64,000 nt of DNA from NCBI RefSeq assembly GCF_900460525.1, contig NZ_UHIY01000001.1, forward strand, positions 744,001-808,000. Reading direction: 5' to 3'. A model generated the notes under the pieces. That model was not told the DNA's origin. It ran no database searches and worked only from the letters and a program-made list of their open reading frames with translations. Of this stretch, positions 32,432-42,397 are shown one piece after another; the stretch's first letter is position 1; each line of letters opens with the position of its first letter. The position numbers were made by a program, and so were the translations under genes. This DNA is from Yersinia kristensenii (lineage in GTDB: Bacteria > Pseudomonadota > Gammaproteobacteria > Enterobacterales > Enterobacteriaceae).

Positions 32432-34570
32432 GTGAAAACAGTAGTGATTAAACGGGACGGTTGTCAGGTACCTTTTGATGAGGTGCGAATCAAGGAAGCT
32501 GTTGAGCGCGCAGCTTTGGCGGCTGGCGTGGTCGACGCAGATTATTGTGCAACTGTTGCTCGTGTGGTCGCTCAGACGATGGAAAACCAGCCAAAAGTTG
32601 ATATCCGCGACATCCAAACTGCGGTAGAAAATCAACTGATGGCCGGTCAATACAAGCAGCTCGCCCGAGCCTATATCGAGTATCGCCACGACCGGGATAT
32701 CTCGCGCGAACTACGTGGTCGCCTGAATCAGGAAATCCGCGGTTTGGTCGAGCAAAGTAACCAAGCGCTGCTGAACGAAAATGCCAATAAAGATAGCAAA
32801 GTCATCCCCACTCAGCGGGATCTGCTGGCAGGTATTGTCGCGAAACATTACGCCAAACAACATATTTTGCCACGCGATGTGGTGCTGGCGCATGAACGTG
32901 GTGAGATTCATTATCACGATTTAGATTACGCGCCATTCTTCCCCATGTTTAACTGCATGCTGATTGACCTCAATGGCATGCTGACCCAAGGTTTTAAAAT
33001 GGGTAACGCGGAAATTGAGCCGCCGAAATCCATTTCTACCGCCACCGCCGTGACCGCACAGATTATTGCGCAGGTCGCCAGCCATATTTATGGCGGCACA
33101 ACCATCAACCGTATTGATGAAGTCCTCGCGCCATTTGTCACAGAAAGCTTTAATAAACATAAAGCTGTGGCCGAAGAGTGGCAAATTCCGGATGCCGCCA
33201 GTTATGCTATGTCGCGCACTGAAAAAGAGTGTTATGACGCCTTCCAATCACTGGAATATGAAGTCAATACCTTGCATACCGCTAATGGTCAAACGCCGTT
33301 TGTCACTTTCGGCTTTGGGTTGGGCACCAGTTGGCAATCGCGCATGATTCAGCAGGCGATTCTGCGTAATCGCATCGCCGGTTTGGGCAAAAATCGCAAA
33401 ACCGCGGTGTTCCCGAAACTGGTCTTTGCTATCCGCGATGGGCTGAATCATAAGTTTGGCGATGCCAACTACGATATCAAACAGTTGGCGCTGGAGTGTG
33501 CAACCAAGCGCATGTATCCAGATATTCTCAATTATGATCAAGTGGTTAAAGTCACCGGCTCGTTCAAAACCCCGATGGGCTGCCGCAGCTTCTTGGGGGT
33601 GTATGAGGAAGATGGCCAGCAGATTCATGATGGCCGTAACAATCTGGGGGTTATCAGCCTTAACCTGCCGCGTATTGCATTGGAAGCCCAAGGCGATGAG
33701 GCGAAATTCTGGCAATTGCTGGATGAGCGCCTGTTGTTAGCCAAGAAAGCCTTGATGACCCGCATTGCGCGTCTGGAAGGGATCAAAGCCCGCGTGGCAC
33801 CTATCCTTTATATGGAGGGAGCCTGTGGGGTGCGCTTGCAAGCAGATGATAATATTTCAGAAATATTTAAAAATGGCCGTGCATCTATCTCTCTGGGCTT
33901 CATTGGTATTCATGAAACAGTTAATGCCCTGTTTGGCCATCATGCGCATGTCTTTGATGACCAAAAATTACGTGAAAAAGGCGTGGCTATCGTCGAACGC
34001 ATGAGACAAGCCACTGATAACTGGAAAGAAGAAACCGGCTACGCCTTTAGCTTATACAGTACGCCGAGTGAAAACCTGTGTGACCGCTTCTGCCGCCTGG
34101 ATACCGCAGAATTTGGCGTGGTCGAGGGTGTCACCGACAAAGGTTATTACACCAACAGCTTCCATCTGGATGTTGAAAAGAAAGTTAACCCGTATGACAA
34201 ACTGGATTTCGAAGCACCTTACCCACCATTGGCTAACGGCGGTTTCATCTGTTACGGCGAATACCCGAACTTGCAGCATAACCTCAGGGCGCTGGAGGAT
34301 GTCTGGGATTACAGTTACAGCCGCGTGCCTTATTACGGCACCAACACGCCGATTGATGAGTGCTATGAATGCGGCTTTACCGGCGAATTCTCCTGCACCA
34401 GCAAGGGCTTTACCTGTCCGAAATGTGGTAATCATGAGCCTTCAAAAGTGTCCGTCACCCGTCGGGTGTGCGGCTATTTGGGCAGCCCAGATGCACGGCC
34501 ATTCAATGCCGGTAAGCAAGAAGAAGTGAAGCGCCGCGTTAAGCATTTGGCAAACGGACAACTGGGCTGA
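32432..34570 (+). CDS. nrdD: Anaerobic ribonucleoside-triphosphate reductase, class III
   Basis: A 712-residue glycyl-radical enzyme that converts ribonucleoside triphosphates to deoxy forms without oxygen. An N-terminal ATP-cone (residues ~1-95) allows allosteric control. The C-terminal zinc site has two CxxC pairs (CYEC and CPKC), and the radical glycine is Gly681 in RVCGYLG, the same number as in E. coli. The activase gene nrdG follows after 8 bases. Two NrdR boxes and an FNR-like site lie upstream. Confidence 0.98.
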   Translation: MKTVVIKRDGCQVPFDEVRIKEAVERAALAAGVVDADYCATVARVVAQTMENQPKVDIRDIQTAVENQLMAGQYKQLARAYIEYRHDRDISRELRGRLNQEIRGLVEQSNQALLNENANKDSKVIPTQRDLLAGIVAKHYAKQHILPRDVVLAHERGEIHYHDLDYAPFFPMFNCMLIDLNGMLTQGFKMGNAEIEPPKSISTATAVTAQIIAQVASHIYGGTTINRIDEVLAPFVTESFNKHKAVAEEWQIPDAASYAMSRTEKECYDAFQSLEYEVNTLHTANGQTPFVTFGFGLGTSWQSRMIQQAILRNRIAGLGKNRKTAVFPKLVFAIRDGLNHKFGDANYDIKQLALECATKRMYPDILNYDQVVKVTGSFKTPMGCRSFLGVYEEDGQQIHDGRNNLGVISLNLPRIALEAQGDEAKFWQLLDERLLLAKKALMTRIARLEGIKARVAPILYMEGACGVRLQADDNISEIFKNGRASISLGFIGIHETVNALFGHHAHVFDDQKLREKGVAIVERMRQATDNWKEETGYAFSLYSTPSENLCDRFCRLDTAEFGVVEGVTDKGYYTNSFHLDVEKKVNPYDKLDFEAPYPPLANGGFICYGEYPNLQHNLRALEDVWDYSYSRVPYYGTNTPIDECYECGFTGEFSCTSKGFTCPKCGNHEPSKVSVTRRVCGYLGSPDARPFNAGKQEEVKRRVKHLANGQLG

Positions 34571-34578
34571 TTATCACA

Positions 34579-35043
34579 TTGAATTATCACCAATATTATC
34601 CAGTCGATGTTATCAACGGCCCCGGCACCCGCTGCACGCTATTTGTCTCCGGCTGTGTGCACGAGTGTGTGGGCTGTTATAACAAAAGCACCTGGCGACT
34701 GAATTCGGGTAAACCCTTTACCCAAGAAATGGAAGATAGGATCATTACGGATCTGAATGACTCCCGTATCCGCCGACAAGGGCTATCCCTTTCCGGCGGT
34801 GATCCACTGCATCCGCAAAACCTGTCCGCCATTCTGCAACTGGTAAAACGTGTGCGCCAAGAGTGCGACGGCAAAGATATCTGGCTCTGGACTGGCTACC
34901 AACTGGCTGAACTGAGCACCGAACAGCAGCAAGTGGTTGATTTAATTAATGTGCTGGTCGATGGCAAATTTGTGCAAGATCTCAAAGACCCTTCACTTAT
35001 CTGGCGCGGTAGTGGTAACCAAGTTATTCATCATCTGCGGTAA
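34579..35043 (+). CDS. nrdG: Anaerobic ribonucleotide reductase activating protein (radical SAM)
   Basis: A 154-residue radical-SAM activase. The [4Fe-4S] motif is CVHECVGC at residues 26-33 (CxxxCxxC), with the SAM-binding GGDP at 75-78. It generates the glycyl radical on NrdD. The start is a TTG, chosen because the resulting N-terminus MNYHQYYPVD matches E. coli NrdG exactly and no ATG fits. The rare start may keep the activase well below the reductase. Confidence 0.95.
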   Translation: MNYHQYYPVDVINGPGTRCTLFVSGCVHECVGCYNKSTWRLNSGKPFTQEMEDRIITDLNDSRIRRQGLSLSGGDPLHPQNLSAILQLVKRVRQECDGKDIWLWTGYQLAELSTEQQQVVDLINVLVDGKFVQDLKDPSLIWRGSGNQVIHHLR

Positions 35044-35052
35044 TTTATTGTA

Positions 35053-35085
35053 GCCATTCTGCGCACTGCCCGAGCCCAGAATGGC
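35053..35085 (+). terminator. Hairpin downstream of nrdG
   Basis: GCCATTCTG (35053-35061) pairs with CAGAATGGC (35077-35085), a 9-bp perfect stem with a 15-base loop. There is no strong T run directly after it, so it may be a weak terminator or mRNA-stabilising hairpin. The remaining ~250 bases to phnF hold no convincing gene; a lone CTGTCAT at 35190-35196 resembles half a Pho box. Confidence 0.45.
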
Positions 35086-35338
35086 ACCCCATCTTTCCTC
35101 TTAATATCCCCCAAATACACTTTCTCCTGCGAAAATCGCGTTATCAACCCCGAAAAACTTCATCATTCCGCCATCTCAGCTTAACCCTACTGTCATTAAA
35201 AATCGCCAGCATAGCGGTGAGAAAACTTACGGGTTATCACCATGACACTCCGCCACCTGCTCATCAATATTGTGACTTTTGTTGCTTCAGTGTGGATGCC
35301 TGTCTGGAGTGTGGATGCACAGAGAAGGGTTATTTGCC

Positions 35339-36064
35339 ATGCACTTATCTAGACCACCGACCAGTTATCCCACCCGCTATCAACAAATTGCGGCCCAGTT
35401 AGAGCAGGAATTACGCGGCGCTTACCGCTGCGGGGATTATCTGCCCTCCGAACAACAATTGGCCGAGCGCTATCAGGTGAATCGCCATACTCTGCGCCGC
35501 GCCGTCGATGAACTGGTCGAGCGCGGCTGGCTGCAACGCCGGCAGGGCATCGGCATTTTGGTGTTGATGCGCCCTTATGACTATCCGCTGCATGCTAATG
35601 CGCGTTTTAGCCAAAACTTGCTAGATCAGGGCAGTGACCCCACCAGTGAGCGCTTACTCGCGGTTTTACGCCCCTGTATTGAGCATGTCGCCAAAGCCCT
35701 GTCACTGGATGAAGGGACGACAGTGATTCATTTACGCACCTTACGGCGAGTCAATGGTGTTCCGGTCTGCGTTATTGATCACTACCTACCTGATCTAAAT
35801 TGGTGGCCCGCGTTGCAGCAGTTTAACTCCGGCTCACTGCATCAATTCATCACCCAACATCTACAACAGCCATTAAGCCGTAGCCAAACTCGCATCAGCG
35901 CACGCCGTGCTCAAGCCAAAGAGAGCCGCTTGCTCGAAATCGCCACCCACGCCCCACTGCTGTGTGTGCGCACCTTGAATATTCGTGTTGATAGCCAGCA
36001 GGTGGCGGAGTACTCCGTCAGTCTGACCCGCGCTGACATGATTGAACTGACCATGGAGCACTAA
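35339..36064 (+). CDS. phnF: GntR-family regulator PhnF of the C-P lyase operon
   Basis: The ATG at 35339 gives 241 residues starting MHLSRPPTSYPTRYQ, matching E. coli PhnF; the longer upstream extension is not conserved. An N-terminal winged helix (residues ~10-75) with LPSEQQLAERYQVNRHTLRRA is followed by the UTRA ligand-binding domain. It probably represses the operon until a phosphonate-related ligand binds. Here it is the first gene of the operon, whereas in E. coli phnCDE come first. Confidence 0.92.
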   Translation: MHLSRPPTSYPTRYQQIAAQLEQELRGAYRCGDYLPSEQQLAERYQVNRHTLRRAVDELVERGWLQRRQGIGILVLMRPYDYPLHANARFSQNLLDQGSDPTSERLLAVLRPCIEHVAKALSLDEGTTVIHLRTLRRVNGVPVCVIDHYLPDLNWWPALQQFNSGSLHQFITQHLQQPLSRSQTRISARRAQAKESRLLEIATHAPLLCVRTLNIRVDSQQVAEYSVSLTRADMIELTMEH

Positions 36065-36541
36065 ATGGAAAGTACCTCGAGCACGCGGCAGGGCTGGATG
36101 TCAGTGTTAGCCCACAGCCAACCAGCACAACTGCTTGCCCACTGGCAACCTTTGAATCTATCACCGCAATATCAGGTGATTCGCGCCCCCGAGATTGGCT
36201 TAAACCAATTACAAGCACGGATGGGGGGCACTGGCCGCCGGTTTATTCTGGGCGATATGACTATCACTCGCGCAGTGATCAAACTCAACGACAGCGCAGA
36301 TATCTACGGCTACAGCTACATTGCCGGGCGCAATAAGCCCCATGCAGAACTTTGCGCCGTGTTGGATGCGTTATTGCAGATTTCCTGCATTCATGGAAAA
36401 CCCGCTGGCCTGAGTGAATTGCTGCTAAAAACCGTGATTCACCCGCTGGCGGCGATACAGCAAGAGCGGCGGGAATTACGCGCCCGCGCTATCGCCACCA
36501 GCAAAGTTGATTTTTTCACCTTAGTGCGAGGAGAGGATTAA
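36065..36541 (+). CDS. phnG: C-P lyase complex subunit PhnG
   Basis: A 158-residue subunit of the PhnGHIJ core complex. The ATG follows directly on the phnF stop and the stop overlaps the phnH start by one base. With PhnI, PhnH and PhnL it installs alkylphosphonate on the ribose of ATP, displacing adenine. GRRFILGDMT and the central YGYSYIAGR segment are family features. Confidence 0.94.
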   Translation: MESTSSTRQGWMSVLAHSQPAQLLAHWQPLNLSPQYQVIRAPEIGLNQLQARMGGTGRRFILGDMTITRAVIKLNDSADIYGYSYIAGRNKPHAELCAVLDALLQISCIHGKPAGLSELLLKTVIHPLAAIQQERRELRARAIATSKVDFFTLVRGED

Positions 36542-37122
36542 TGAGCTTATTAACCCATTTCGACCAGCCGGTTGATGAAGCCCAGCACGCTTTTCGCCGT
36601 ATTCTCAAGGCATTAAGCGAACCGGGAGTTGTCGTTTCACTGCCCCATAGCAGCGGCTGGCAGCCATTAAATCCCGCTACCACCAGCATCCTGCTGACCC
36701 TGGTTGATCAGGAAACGCCGCTCTACCTGGATGAACCGCTCAACAATGATGCCGTGCAACAGAATATACGTTTTCATTGCGGAGCGCCGCTGACAACCAG
36801 TATCAGCACATCCCGTTTTGCCTTATTTGATCATGAGATAACAGCAGAGCTGCTGGCGAGCTGCCCAGCGGGCAATGAACTGTCGCCGGAGCACTCCACC
36901 ACGGTCATTATTCAGCTCGAAAATCTGCATCTGGGTGTCCCTCTACGCCTACGCGGGCCGGGCATTGAACATGACCGCATGGTCGCGCCGCAATTGCCCT
37001 CTGCGGTACTGAATGACTTGCTTAACCGCCCCGCCGCATTCCCTGCGGGCATCGATTTTCTACTGACCTGTGGCGAGAACCTGATGGCAATCCCACGCAC
37101 GACTCATGTGGAGGTGTGCTGA
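36541..37122 (+). CDS. phnH: C-P lyase complex subunit PhnH
   Basis: A 193-residue PhnH, part of the PhnGHIJ core. It resembles a PLP-dependent transferase fold without the cofactor lysine. It overlaps phnG by one base and its stop overlaps the phnI ATG. Typical segments are AQHAFRRILKALSEPGVVV near the start and RGPGIE in the C-terminal half. Required for C-P lyase function although its own chemistry is not assigned. Confidence 0.94.
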   Translation: MSLLTHFDQPVDEAQHAFRRILKALSEPGVVVSLPHSSGWQPLNPATTSILLTLVDQETPLYLDEPLNNDAVQQNIRFHCGAPLTTSISTSRFALFDHEITAELLASCPAGNELSPEHSTTVIIQLENLHLGVPLRLRGPGIEHDRMVAPQLPSAVLNDLLNRPAAFPAGIDFLLTCGENLMAIPRTTHVEVC

Positions 37123-38234
37123 TGTACGTTGCCGTCAAAGGGGGCGAAAAAGCGATTGCCGCCGCCCATCAATTACTGGAATACCAGCGCCGTGGCGCTA
37201 CACAGATCCCGGCAGTCGATTGCGAACAGATTGAGCAACAACTCGGGCTGGCAGTGGATCGGGTGATGACCGAGGGCGGCATCTATGATCGCGAATTAGC
37301 GGCATTGGCCATCAAACAGGCCAGCGGTGATTTGGTGGAGGCGATTTTCCTGCTGCGCGCCTACCGCACCACCTTACCGCGTCTGGCGGTCAGCCAACCG
37401 CTGACCACCGGCAATATGCGGCTGGAGCGGCGCATCTCCGCCATTTACAAAGATTTGCCCGGCGGGCAAGTGCTTGGCCCGACTTACGATTACACCCACC
37501 GGCTACTGGATTTCACCCTGCTGGCTGAAGGCGAAGCACCACGTGCTCCCCATGGCCGGGAAGCATCATCAGAAGATTTATCGCAAGATAATTGCGCTCA
37601 TGTATTTGATTTATTGGCACAAGAACAATTAGCGCAGGTGGAGTTGGATGACGGCACTCCGCCGGAAGATATCACTCGCCATCCCCCGGTTTACCCGTGC
37701 AACCGCTCGGCACGGCTGCAACAACTGGTGCGTGGTGATGAGGGTTTCCTGCTGGCGCTGGGGTATTCCACTCAGCGCGGCTATGGCCGCACTCACCCAT
37801 TCGCCGCCGAGATCCGCACCGGCTTCCTGACGGTTTCAATTGAGCCGGAAGAACTGGGATTTGCCCTTGATATCGGCGAAATCCTGCTAACTGAATGCGA
37901 AATGGTGAATGGTTTTGTCAGCCCAGAGTCAGAGCCGCCGCACTTTACCCGCGGTTATGGGCTGGTGTTTGGCCGTGGAGAGCGCAAAGCCATGTCGATA
38001 GCACTGATGGATCGCGCCCTGCAAAGCCGGGAATACGCCGAAGATGTCGCCAGCCCGGCGCAGGATGAAGAATTTGTCTTATCCCATGCCGATAACGTCG
38101 AAGCCGCTGGTTTTGTCTCGCACCTCAAACTGCCCCATTACGTGGATTTCCAGGCCGAACTGGCGTTGCTCAAACGCCTGCGGCGTGAGCATTTATCCGC
38201 AGCTACAGAACAACAGGAGCCGCGCCATGACTGA
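37122..38234 (+). CDS. phnI: C-P lyase complex subunit PhnI (nucleosidase component)
   Basis: The start is set at the ATG at 37122 (MYVAVKGGEKAI), which overlaps the phnH stop by one base and gives 370 residues. PhnI is the catalytic nucleosidase of the complex, replacing the adenine of ATP with the phosphonate together with PhnG, H and L. Its stop overlaps the phnJ start by 8 bases. Normal length and no breaks. Confidence 0.95.
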   Translation: MYVAVKGGEKAIAAAHQLLEYQRRGATQIPAVDCEQIEQQLGLAVDRVMTEGGIYDRELAALAIKQASGDLVEAIFLLRAYRTTLPRLAVSQPLTTGNMRLERRISAIYKDLPGGQVLGPTYDYTHRLLDFTLLAEGEAPRAPHGREASSEDLSQDNCAHVFDLLAQEQLAQVELDDGTPPEDITRHPPVYPCNRSARLQQLVRGDEGFLLALGYSTQRGYGRTHPFAAEIRTGFLTVSIEPEELGFALDIGEILLTECEMVNGFVSPESEPPHFTRGYGLVFGRGERKAMSIALMDRALQSREYAEDVASPAQDEEFVLSHADNVEAAGFVSHLKLPHYVDFQAELALLKRLRREHLSAATEQQEPRHD

Positions 38235-39093
38235 AATCCTCGCCGGTTACAATCTGGGTTATCTGGATGAGCAAACCAAGCGCACTCTGCGCCGCGCGCT
38301 GCTCAAAGCCGTGGCTATCCCCGGTTATCAGGTGCCATTTGGCGGGCGTGAAATGCCGATGCCCTATGGCTGGGGCACCGGTGGAATTCAGCTAACCGCT
38401 TGTTTGATTGGCCGTTACGACGTGCTGAAAGTGATTGACCAAGGGGCTGATGACACCACCAACGCAGTGTCGATCCGCCGCTTCTTCCAGCGGGTCAGCG
38501 GGGTCGCCACCACGGAAAAAACCACTGACGCCACCTTGATCCAAACCCGGCACCGCATTCCAGAAACCCCGCTAACTGAAGATCAAATTCTTATCTATCA
38601 AGTGCCTATTCCTGAGCCACTGCGCTTTATTGAGCCACGCGAAACTGAAACTCGCAAAATGCATGCGCTGGAGGAATATGGCGTGATGCAAGTGAAACTG
38701 TATGAAGACATTGCCCGCTACGGCCATATCGCCACCACCTATGCCTATCCGGTGAAAGTGAATGACCGCTACGTGATGGACCCGTCGCCGATTCCGAAAT
38801 TTGATAACCCCAAGATGCACATGATGCCCGCGCTGCAACTGTTTGGTGCCGGTCGGGAAAAACGCCTGTATGCCCTGCCACCGTTCACCAAAGTGGAAAG
38901 TTTGGATTTCGACGACCACCCGTTCACCGTGCAGCAATGGGATGACCCTTGCGCCCTGTGCGGCTCGCGCCACAGTTATCTTGATGAAGTGGTGATGGAT
39001 GATAAAGGCAGCCGAATGTTTGTTTGCTCGGATACTGATTATTGCCAGCAACAATTGGCTGAGGCCGCGGCACCAGAGGTAAATATCCCATGA
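38227..39093 (+). CDS. phnJ: C-P lyase catalytic subunit PhnJ (radical SAM)
   Basis: The start at 38227 (MTEILAGYNLGYLDEQTKRT) yields 288 residues; the frame extends upstream but only as a shadow of phnI. PhnJ cleaves the carbon-phosphorus bond by radical SAM chemistry. The cluster and catalytic cysteines are Cys242, Cys245, Cys267 and Cys273, the same pattern as E. coli C241/C244/C266/C272. Overlaps phnI and phnK. Confidence 0.96.
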   Translation: MTEILAGYNLGYLDEQTKRTLRRALLKAVAIPGYQVPFGGREMPMPYGWGTGGIQLTACLIGRYDVLKVIDQGADDTTNAVSIRRFFQRVSGVATTEKTTDATLIQTRHRIPETPLTEDQILIYQVPIPEPLRFIEPRETETRKMHALEEYGVMQVKLYEDIARYGHIATTYAYPVKVNDRYVMDPSPIPKFDNPKMHMMPALQLFGAGREKRLYALPPFTKVESLDFDDHPFTVQQWDDPCALCGSRHSYLDEVVMDDKGSRMFVCSDTDYCQQQLAEAAAPEVNIP

Positions 39094-39896
39094 TTTCAGA
39101 AGCCGCTATTTTAACATCCACCGCCGCCTGTCCGCTATTGTCGGTAGAAAATCTCACCCATTTGTATGCGCCGGGTAAGGGGTTCAGCGATGTCTCTTTC
39201 CAACTGTATCCCGGCGAAGTATTAGGGATTGTCGGGGAGTCCGGCTCGGGCAAAACCACCTTGCTGAAATCCATTTCAGCTCGCCTGGCACCGCAACAGG
39301 GGCAAATTATTTATCGCCCTGATGCACAGCAAGCGCTTGATTTATATCAGATGGCCGAAAGCCAACGCCGCCGTTTACTGCGCACTGAATGGGGCGTGGT
39401 TCATCAACATCCGCTTGATGGATTGCGGCCACAAGTCTCGGCAGGCGGCAATATTGGCGAACGGCTGATGGCTATCGGCCAGCGCCATTATGGTGAAATT
39501 CGCCAACAAGCAGGCCGCTGGCTGGAAGATGTTGAGATCCCATTATCCCGTCTGGATGACCTGCCCACCACCTTCTCCGGCGGGATGCAACAGCGGTTAC
39601 AAATTGCGCGCAATCTGGTGACTCATCCAAAGTTGGTGTTTATGGATGAACCCACTGGCGGTTTGGATGTGTCGGTACAAGCACGGCTACTGGATTTACT
39701 GCGCAATCTGGTGGTGGAAATGCAGCTGGCAGTGGTGATTGTCACCCATGACTTGGGGGTCGCCCGCCTATTGGCTAACCGCCTGCTGGTGATGAAAGAG
39801 GGCCGGGTTATTGAAAGCGGCTTAACTGACCGGGTGCTGGATGACCCTCACCACCCTTATACCCAATTACTGGTTTCATCCGTGCTGCAAAACTGA
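39090..39896 (+). CDS. phnK: C-P lyase-associated ABC-type ATPase PhnK
   Basis: A 268-residue ATPase with Walker A GESGSGKT, signature FSGGMQQRLQIARNL and Walker B LVFMDEPTGG. PhnK binds the PhnGHIJ core rather than a membrane permease, and its ATPase activity is needed for turnover. The ATG overlaps the phnJ stop by four bases. Confidence 0.94.
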   Translation: MISEAAILTSTAACPLLSVENLTHLYAPGKGFSDVSFQLYPGEVLGIVGESGSGKTTLLKSISARLAPQQGQIIYRPDAQQALDLYQMAESQRRRLLRTEWGVVHQHPLDGLRPQVSAGGNIGERLMAIGQRHYGEIRQQAGRWLEDVEIPLSRLDDLPTTFSGGMQQRLQIARNLVTHPKLVFMDEPTGGLDVSVQARLLDLLRNLVVEMQLAVVIVTHDLGVARLLANRLLVMKEGRVIESGLTDRVLDDPHHPYTQLLVSSVLQN

Positions 39897-39909
39897 TTGA
39901 GAGCTGACT

Positions 39910-40671
39910 ATGAACTCCGTGCAACTGCCTATGAAACCCTTACAGTTACCCATTAACGCCCTACAGCTAAGAGTTGAAAATCTCAGTAAAACCTTTGTGT
40001 TACACCATCAGCACGGCATTCGCCTACCAGTGCTGCATCACACTTCATTGGAAGTCAGCAGCGGCGAATGTGTGGTGCTACACGGCCATTCCGGCAGCGG
40101 AAAATCGACCTTACTGCGCTCCTTATATGCCAATTATTTACCCGACAGCGGCCATATCTGGGTGAAACATCAGGGAGAATGGCTGGATATGGTGAGCGCA
40201 GAAGCCCGGCAAATTATGGCGGTACGCCGTCATACTGTCGGCTGGGTGAGCCAATTCCTGCGGGTGATCCCGCGGATCAGTGCATTGAATGTGGTGATGC
40301 AACCCTTGCTGGAGCTGGGGGTTGATCGGCAAAGCTGTCAACAGCGGGCGCAAGATTTATTAACTCGCCTCAATGTGCCGCCGCGATTGTGGGATCTGGC
40401 CCCCTCCACCTTTTCCGGCGGCGAGCAACAGCGGGTCAATATCGCCCGTGGTTTTATTGTCGATTACCCTATTTTGCTGCTGGATGAGCCGACCGCCTCA
40501 CTGGACAGCGCCAATAGCGCGGCGGTGGTTAGCTTGATTGATGAAGCCAAACAGCGCGGAGCAGCGATTGTGGGGATTTTCCACGATGAAAGTGTCCGTA
40601 ACCGTGTCAGTGACCGCCTACTTACCATGACACCACCGCCCTCTCATGTCAGCACGGAGATCCCATCATGA
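39910..40671 (+). CDS. phnL: C-P lyase-associated ABC-type ATPase PhnL
   Basis: A 253-residue PhnL with Walker A GHSGSGKS, signature [15 protein letters not shown] and Walker [13 protein letters not shown]. About 20 N-terminal residues precede the point where E. coli PhnL begins, consisting of LQLPxxALQL-like repeats, so the true start could be further in. The gene follows phnK by 13 bases, the only sizeable gap in the operon apart from coupled overlaps. Confidence 0.93.
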   Translation: MNSVQLPMKPLQLPINALQLRVENLSKTFVLHHQHGIRLPVLHHTSLEVSSGECVVLHGHSGSGKSTLLRSLYANYLPDSGHIWVKHQGEWLDMVSAEARQIMAVRRHTVGWVSQFLRVIPRISALNVVMQPLLELGVDRQSCQQRAQDLLTRLNVPPRLWDLAPSTFSGGEQQRVNIARGFIVDYPILLLDEPTASLDSANSAAVVSLIDEAKQRGAAIVGIFHDESVRNRVSDRLLTMTPPPSHVSTEIPS

Positions 40672-41816
40672 TCCTCAATAACGTTAATCTTATTCTCGAG
40701 GATCAGGTGGTTAGCGGATCACTGGAAATCCATCATGGCAAGATCCGCAGTTTCAGTGATCGTCCGACACAACTTTCAGCGGCTCTTGATGGACAAAATA
40801 GCTGGTTATTGCCGGGGTTGATCGAGCTGCATACCGATAATCTCGACAAGTTTTTCACCCCGCGCCCCAATGTCGATTGGCCCGCGCATTCGGCGATGAG
40901 TAGTCACGATGCACTGATGGTAGCCAGCGGCATCACCACGGTGTTGGATGCGGTGGCGGTTGGTGATGTGCGCGATGGCGGTCATCGGCTGGATAATCTG
41001 CAAAAAATGATTAATGCGGTAGTAGAGAGTCAGCGAGCAGGATTGAATCGAGCTGAACACCGGATTCATTTGCGTTGTGAATTACCCCATGACAGCACCT
41101 TGCCCCTGTTTGAAGAACTGATGATGCAGCCAGAGCTTTCATTGGTGTCTCTGATGGATCACTCGCCGGGTCAGCGCCAGTTTGCTTCACGAGCCAAGTA
41201 CCGTGAATATTATCAGGGTAAATATCACCTTAACGACATGCAAATGGCGGAATTTGAAGAAGAGCAAATCAGCCTGTCAGCCCGCTGGTCAGGGCAAAAC
41301 CGGCAAGCCATTGCCGCTCATTGCCGCGAACGCGGGATTGCGCTCGCCAGCCATGACGATGCCACCGCCGAACATGTGGCGGAATCACAGGCACTGGGCA
41401 GTGTGATTGCCGAATTCCCCACCACCGAAGTGGCGGCCAAGGCTTCGCACCAGCATGGATTACAGGTTTTGATGGGTGCGCCCAATATTGTGCGCGGTGG
41501 CTCCCATTCCGGCAATGTGGCGGCGCACCAACTGGCTACACTGGGCGTATTGGATATTTTGTCTTCCGATTATTACCCCGCCAGCTTGCTGGATGCGGCA
41601 TTCCGTATCGCGCAGGATTCGACCAACAGCTTCACTTTGCCGCAAGCGGTCAATCTGGTGACACGTAACCCGGCCCGAGCCTTGGGGCTGGAGGATCGCG
41701 GTGTGATTGCCGAGGGAAAACGCGCGGATTTGATCTTAGCTCGCACCTATGATGGCCCGCAGGGTCAACATGTTTACGTGCAAAATGTCTGGCGGCAAGG
41801 AATACCGGTGTTTTGA
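40668..41816 (+). CDS. phnM: Alpha-D-ribose 1-methylphosphonate 5-triphosphate diphosphatase PhnM
   Basis: A 382-residue amidohydrolase-superfamily enzyme that removes pyrophosphate from the ribose phosphonate triphosphate made by PhnGHIL, giving the PhnJ substrate. Metal-binding features include the early [13 protein letters not shown] segment, the central HDDATAEHV and a final GxxADLILA. The ATG overlaps phnL by four bases and the TGA overlaps the phnN ATG. Confidence 0.94.
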   Translation: MILNNVNLILEDQVVSGSLEIHHGKIRSFSDRPTQLSAALDGQNSWLLPGLIELHTDNLDKFFTPRPNVDWPAHSAMSSHDALMVASGITTVLDAVAVGDVRDGGHRLDNLQKMINAVVESQRAGLNRAEHRIHLRCELPHDSTLPLFEELMMQPELSLVSLMDHSPGQRQFASRAKYREYYQGKYHLNDMQMAEFEEEQISLSARWSGQNRQAIAAHCRERGIALASHDDATAEHVAESQALGSVIAEFPTTEVAAKASHQHGLQVLMGAPNIVRGGSHSGNVAAHQLATLGVLDILSSDYYPASLLDAAFRIAQDSTNSFTLPQAVNLVTRNPARALGLEDRGVIAEGKRADLILARTYDGPQGQHVYVQNVWRQGIPVF

Positions 41817-42397
41817 TGGCGCGCTTAATCTATCTAATGGGCGCTTCCGGTGCCGGTAAGGATTGCCTGCTGTCCGCACTACGAGCAGCAATGCCCGCCA
41901 ATATGCTGGTGGCGCACCGCTATATTACCCGCGAGGCCCACGCGGGCGCTGAAAATCATATTGCGCTGAGTGAACAGGAGTTTTTCTTGCGCACCGAACA
42001 GGGGTTATTCGCACTGTTTTGGCAAGCACATCAGCATCATTATGGGGTGGGAATTGAGATTGATATCTGGCTGCAACGCGGGCTGGATGTGGTGGTGAAT
42101 GGCTCCCGCGCTTTTTTACCTGAAGCTCTGCGGCGCTATCACCACCAATTACTGCCGCTGTGTCTGACCGTTTCGCCGGCTATTTTAGCCCAACGCTTGC
42201 AGCAACGTGGCCGTGAAAACAGTGAGCAAATCGAGGCGCGTTTACAGCGGGCACAACATTATCAGCAACAGTTGCCGGTTAACTGCCTGCAACTTTGCAA
42301 TGACGGCGAACTGCACCACACGCTGGAACACTTCCAGCAATTACTGGCAATGAGTCCGTCACCAGACAATACCAAAGAGAGCCAACCATGGAACTGA
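41816..42397 (+). CDS. phnN: Ribose 1,5-bisphosphate phosphokinase PhnN
   Basis: A 193-residue guanylate-kinase-like P-loop enzyme (GASGAGKD near residue 9) that phosphorylates ribose 1,5-bisphosphate to PRPP, returning C-P lyase products to nucleotide metabolism. The ATG at 41816 overlaps the phnM stop; a TTG one codon earlier is a less likely start. The 3' end overlaps phnP by 10 bases. Confidence 0.93.
   Translation: MARLIYLMGASGAGKDCLLSALRAAMPANMLVAHRYITREAHAGAENHIALSEQEFFLRTEQGLFALFWQAHQHHYGVGIEIDIWLQRGLDVVVNGSRAFLPEALRRYHHQLLPLCLTVSPAILAQRLQQRGRENSEQIEARLQRAQHYQQQLPVNCLQLCNDGELHHTLEHFQQLLAMSPSPDNTKESQPWN

Noticed and set aside
35190-35196. Pho box upstream of phnF
   Set aside because: Only one CTGTCAT half is present; the second repeat at the required 11-base distance does not match.
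35217-35402. Cysteine-rich 61-codon frame before phnF
   Set aside because: It overlaps the true phnF start in another frame and resembles no known small protein. A leader peptide cannot be excluded, but nothing supports it.
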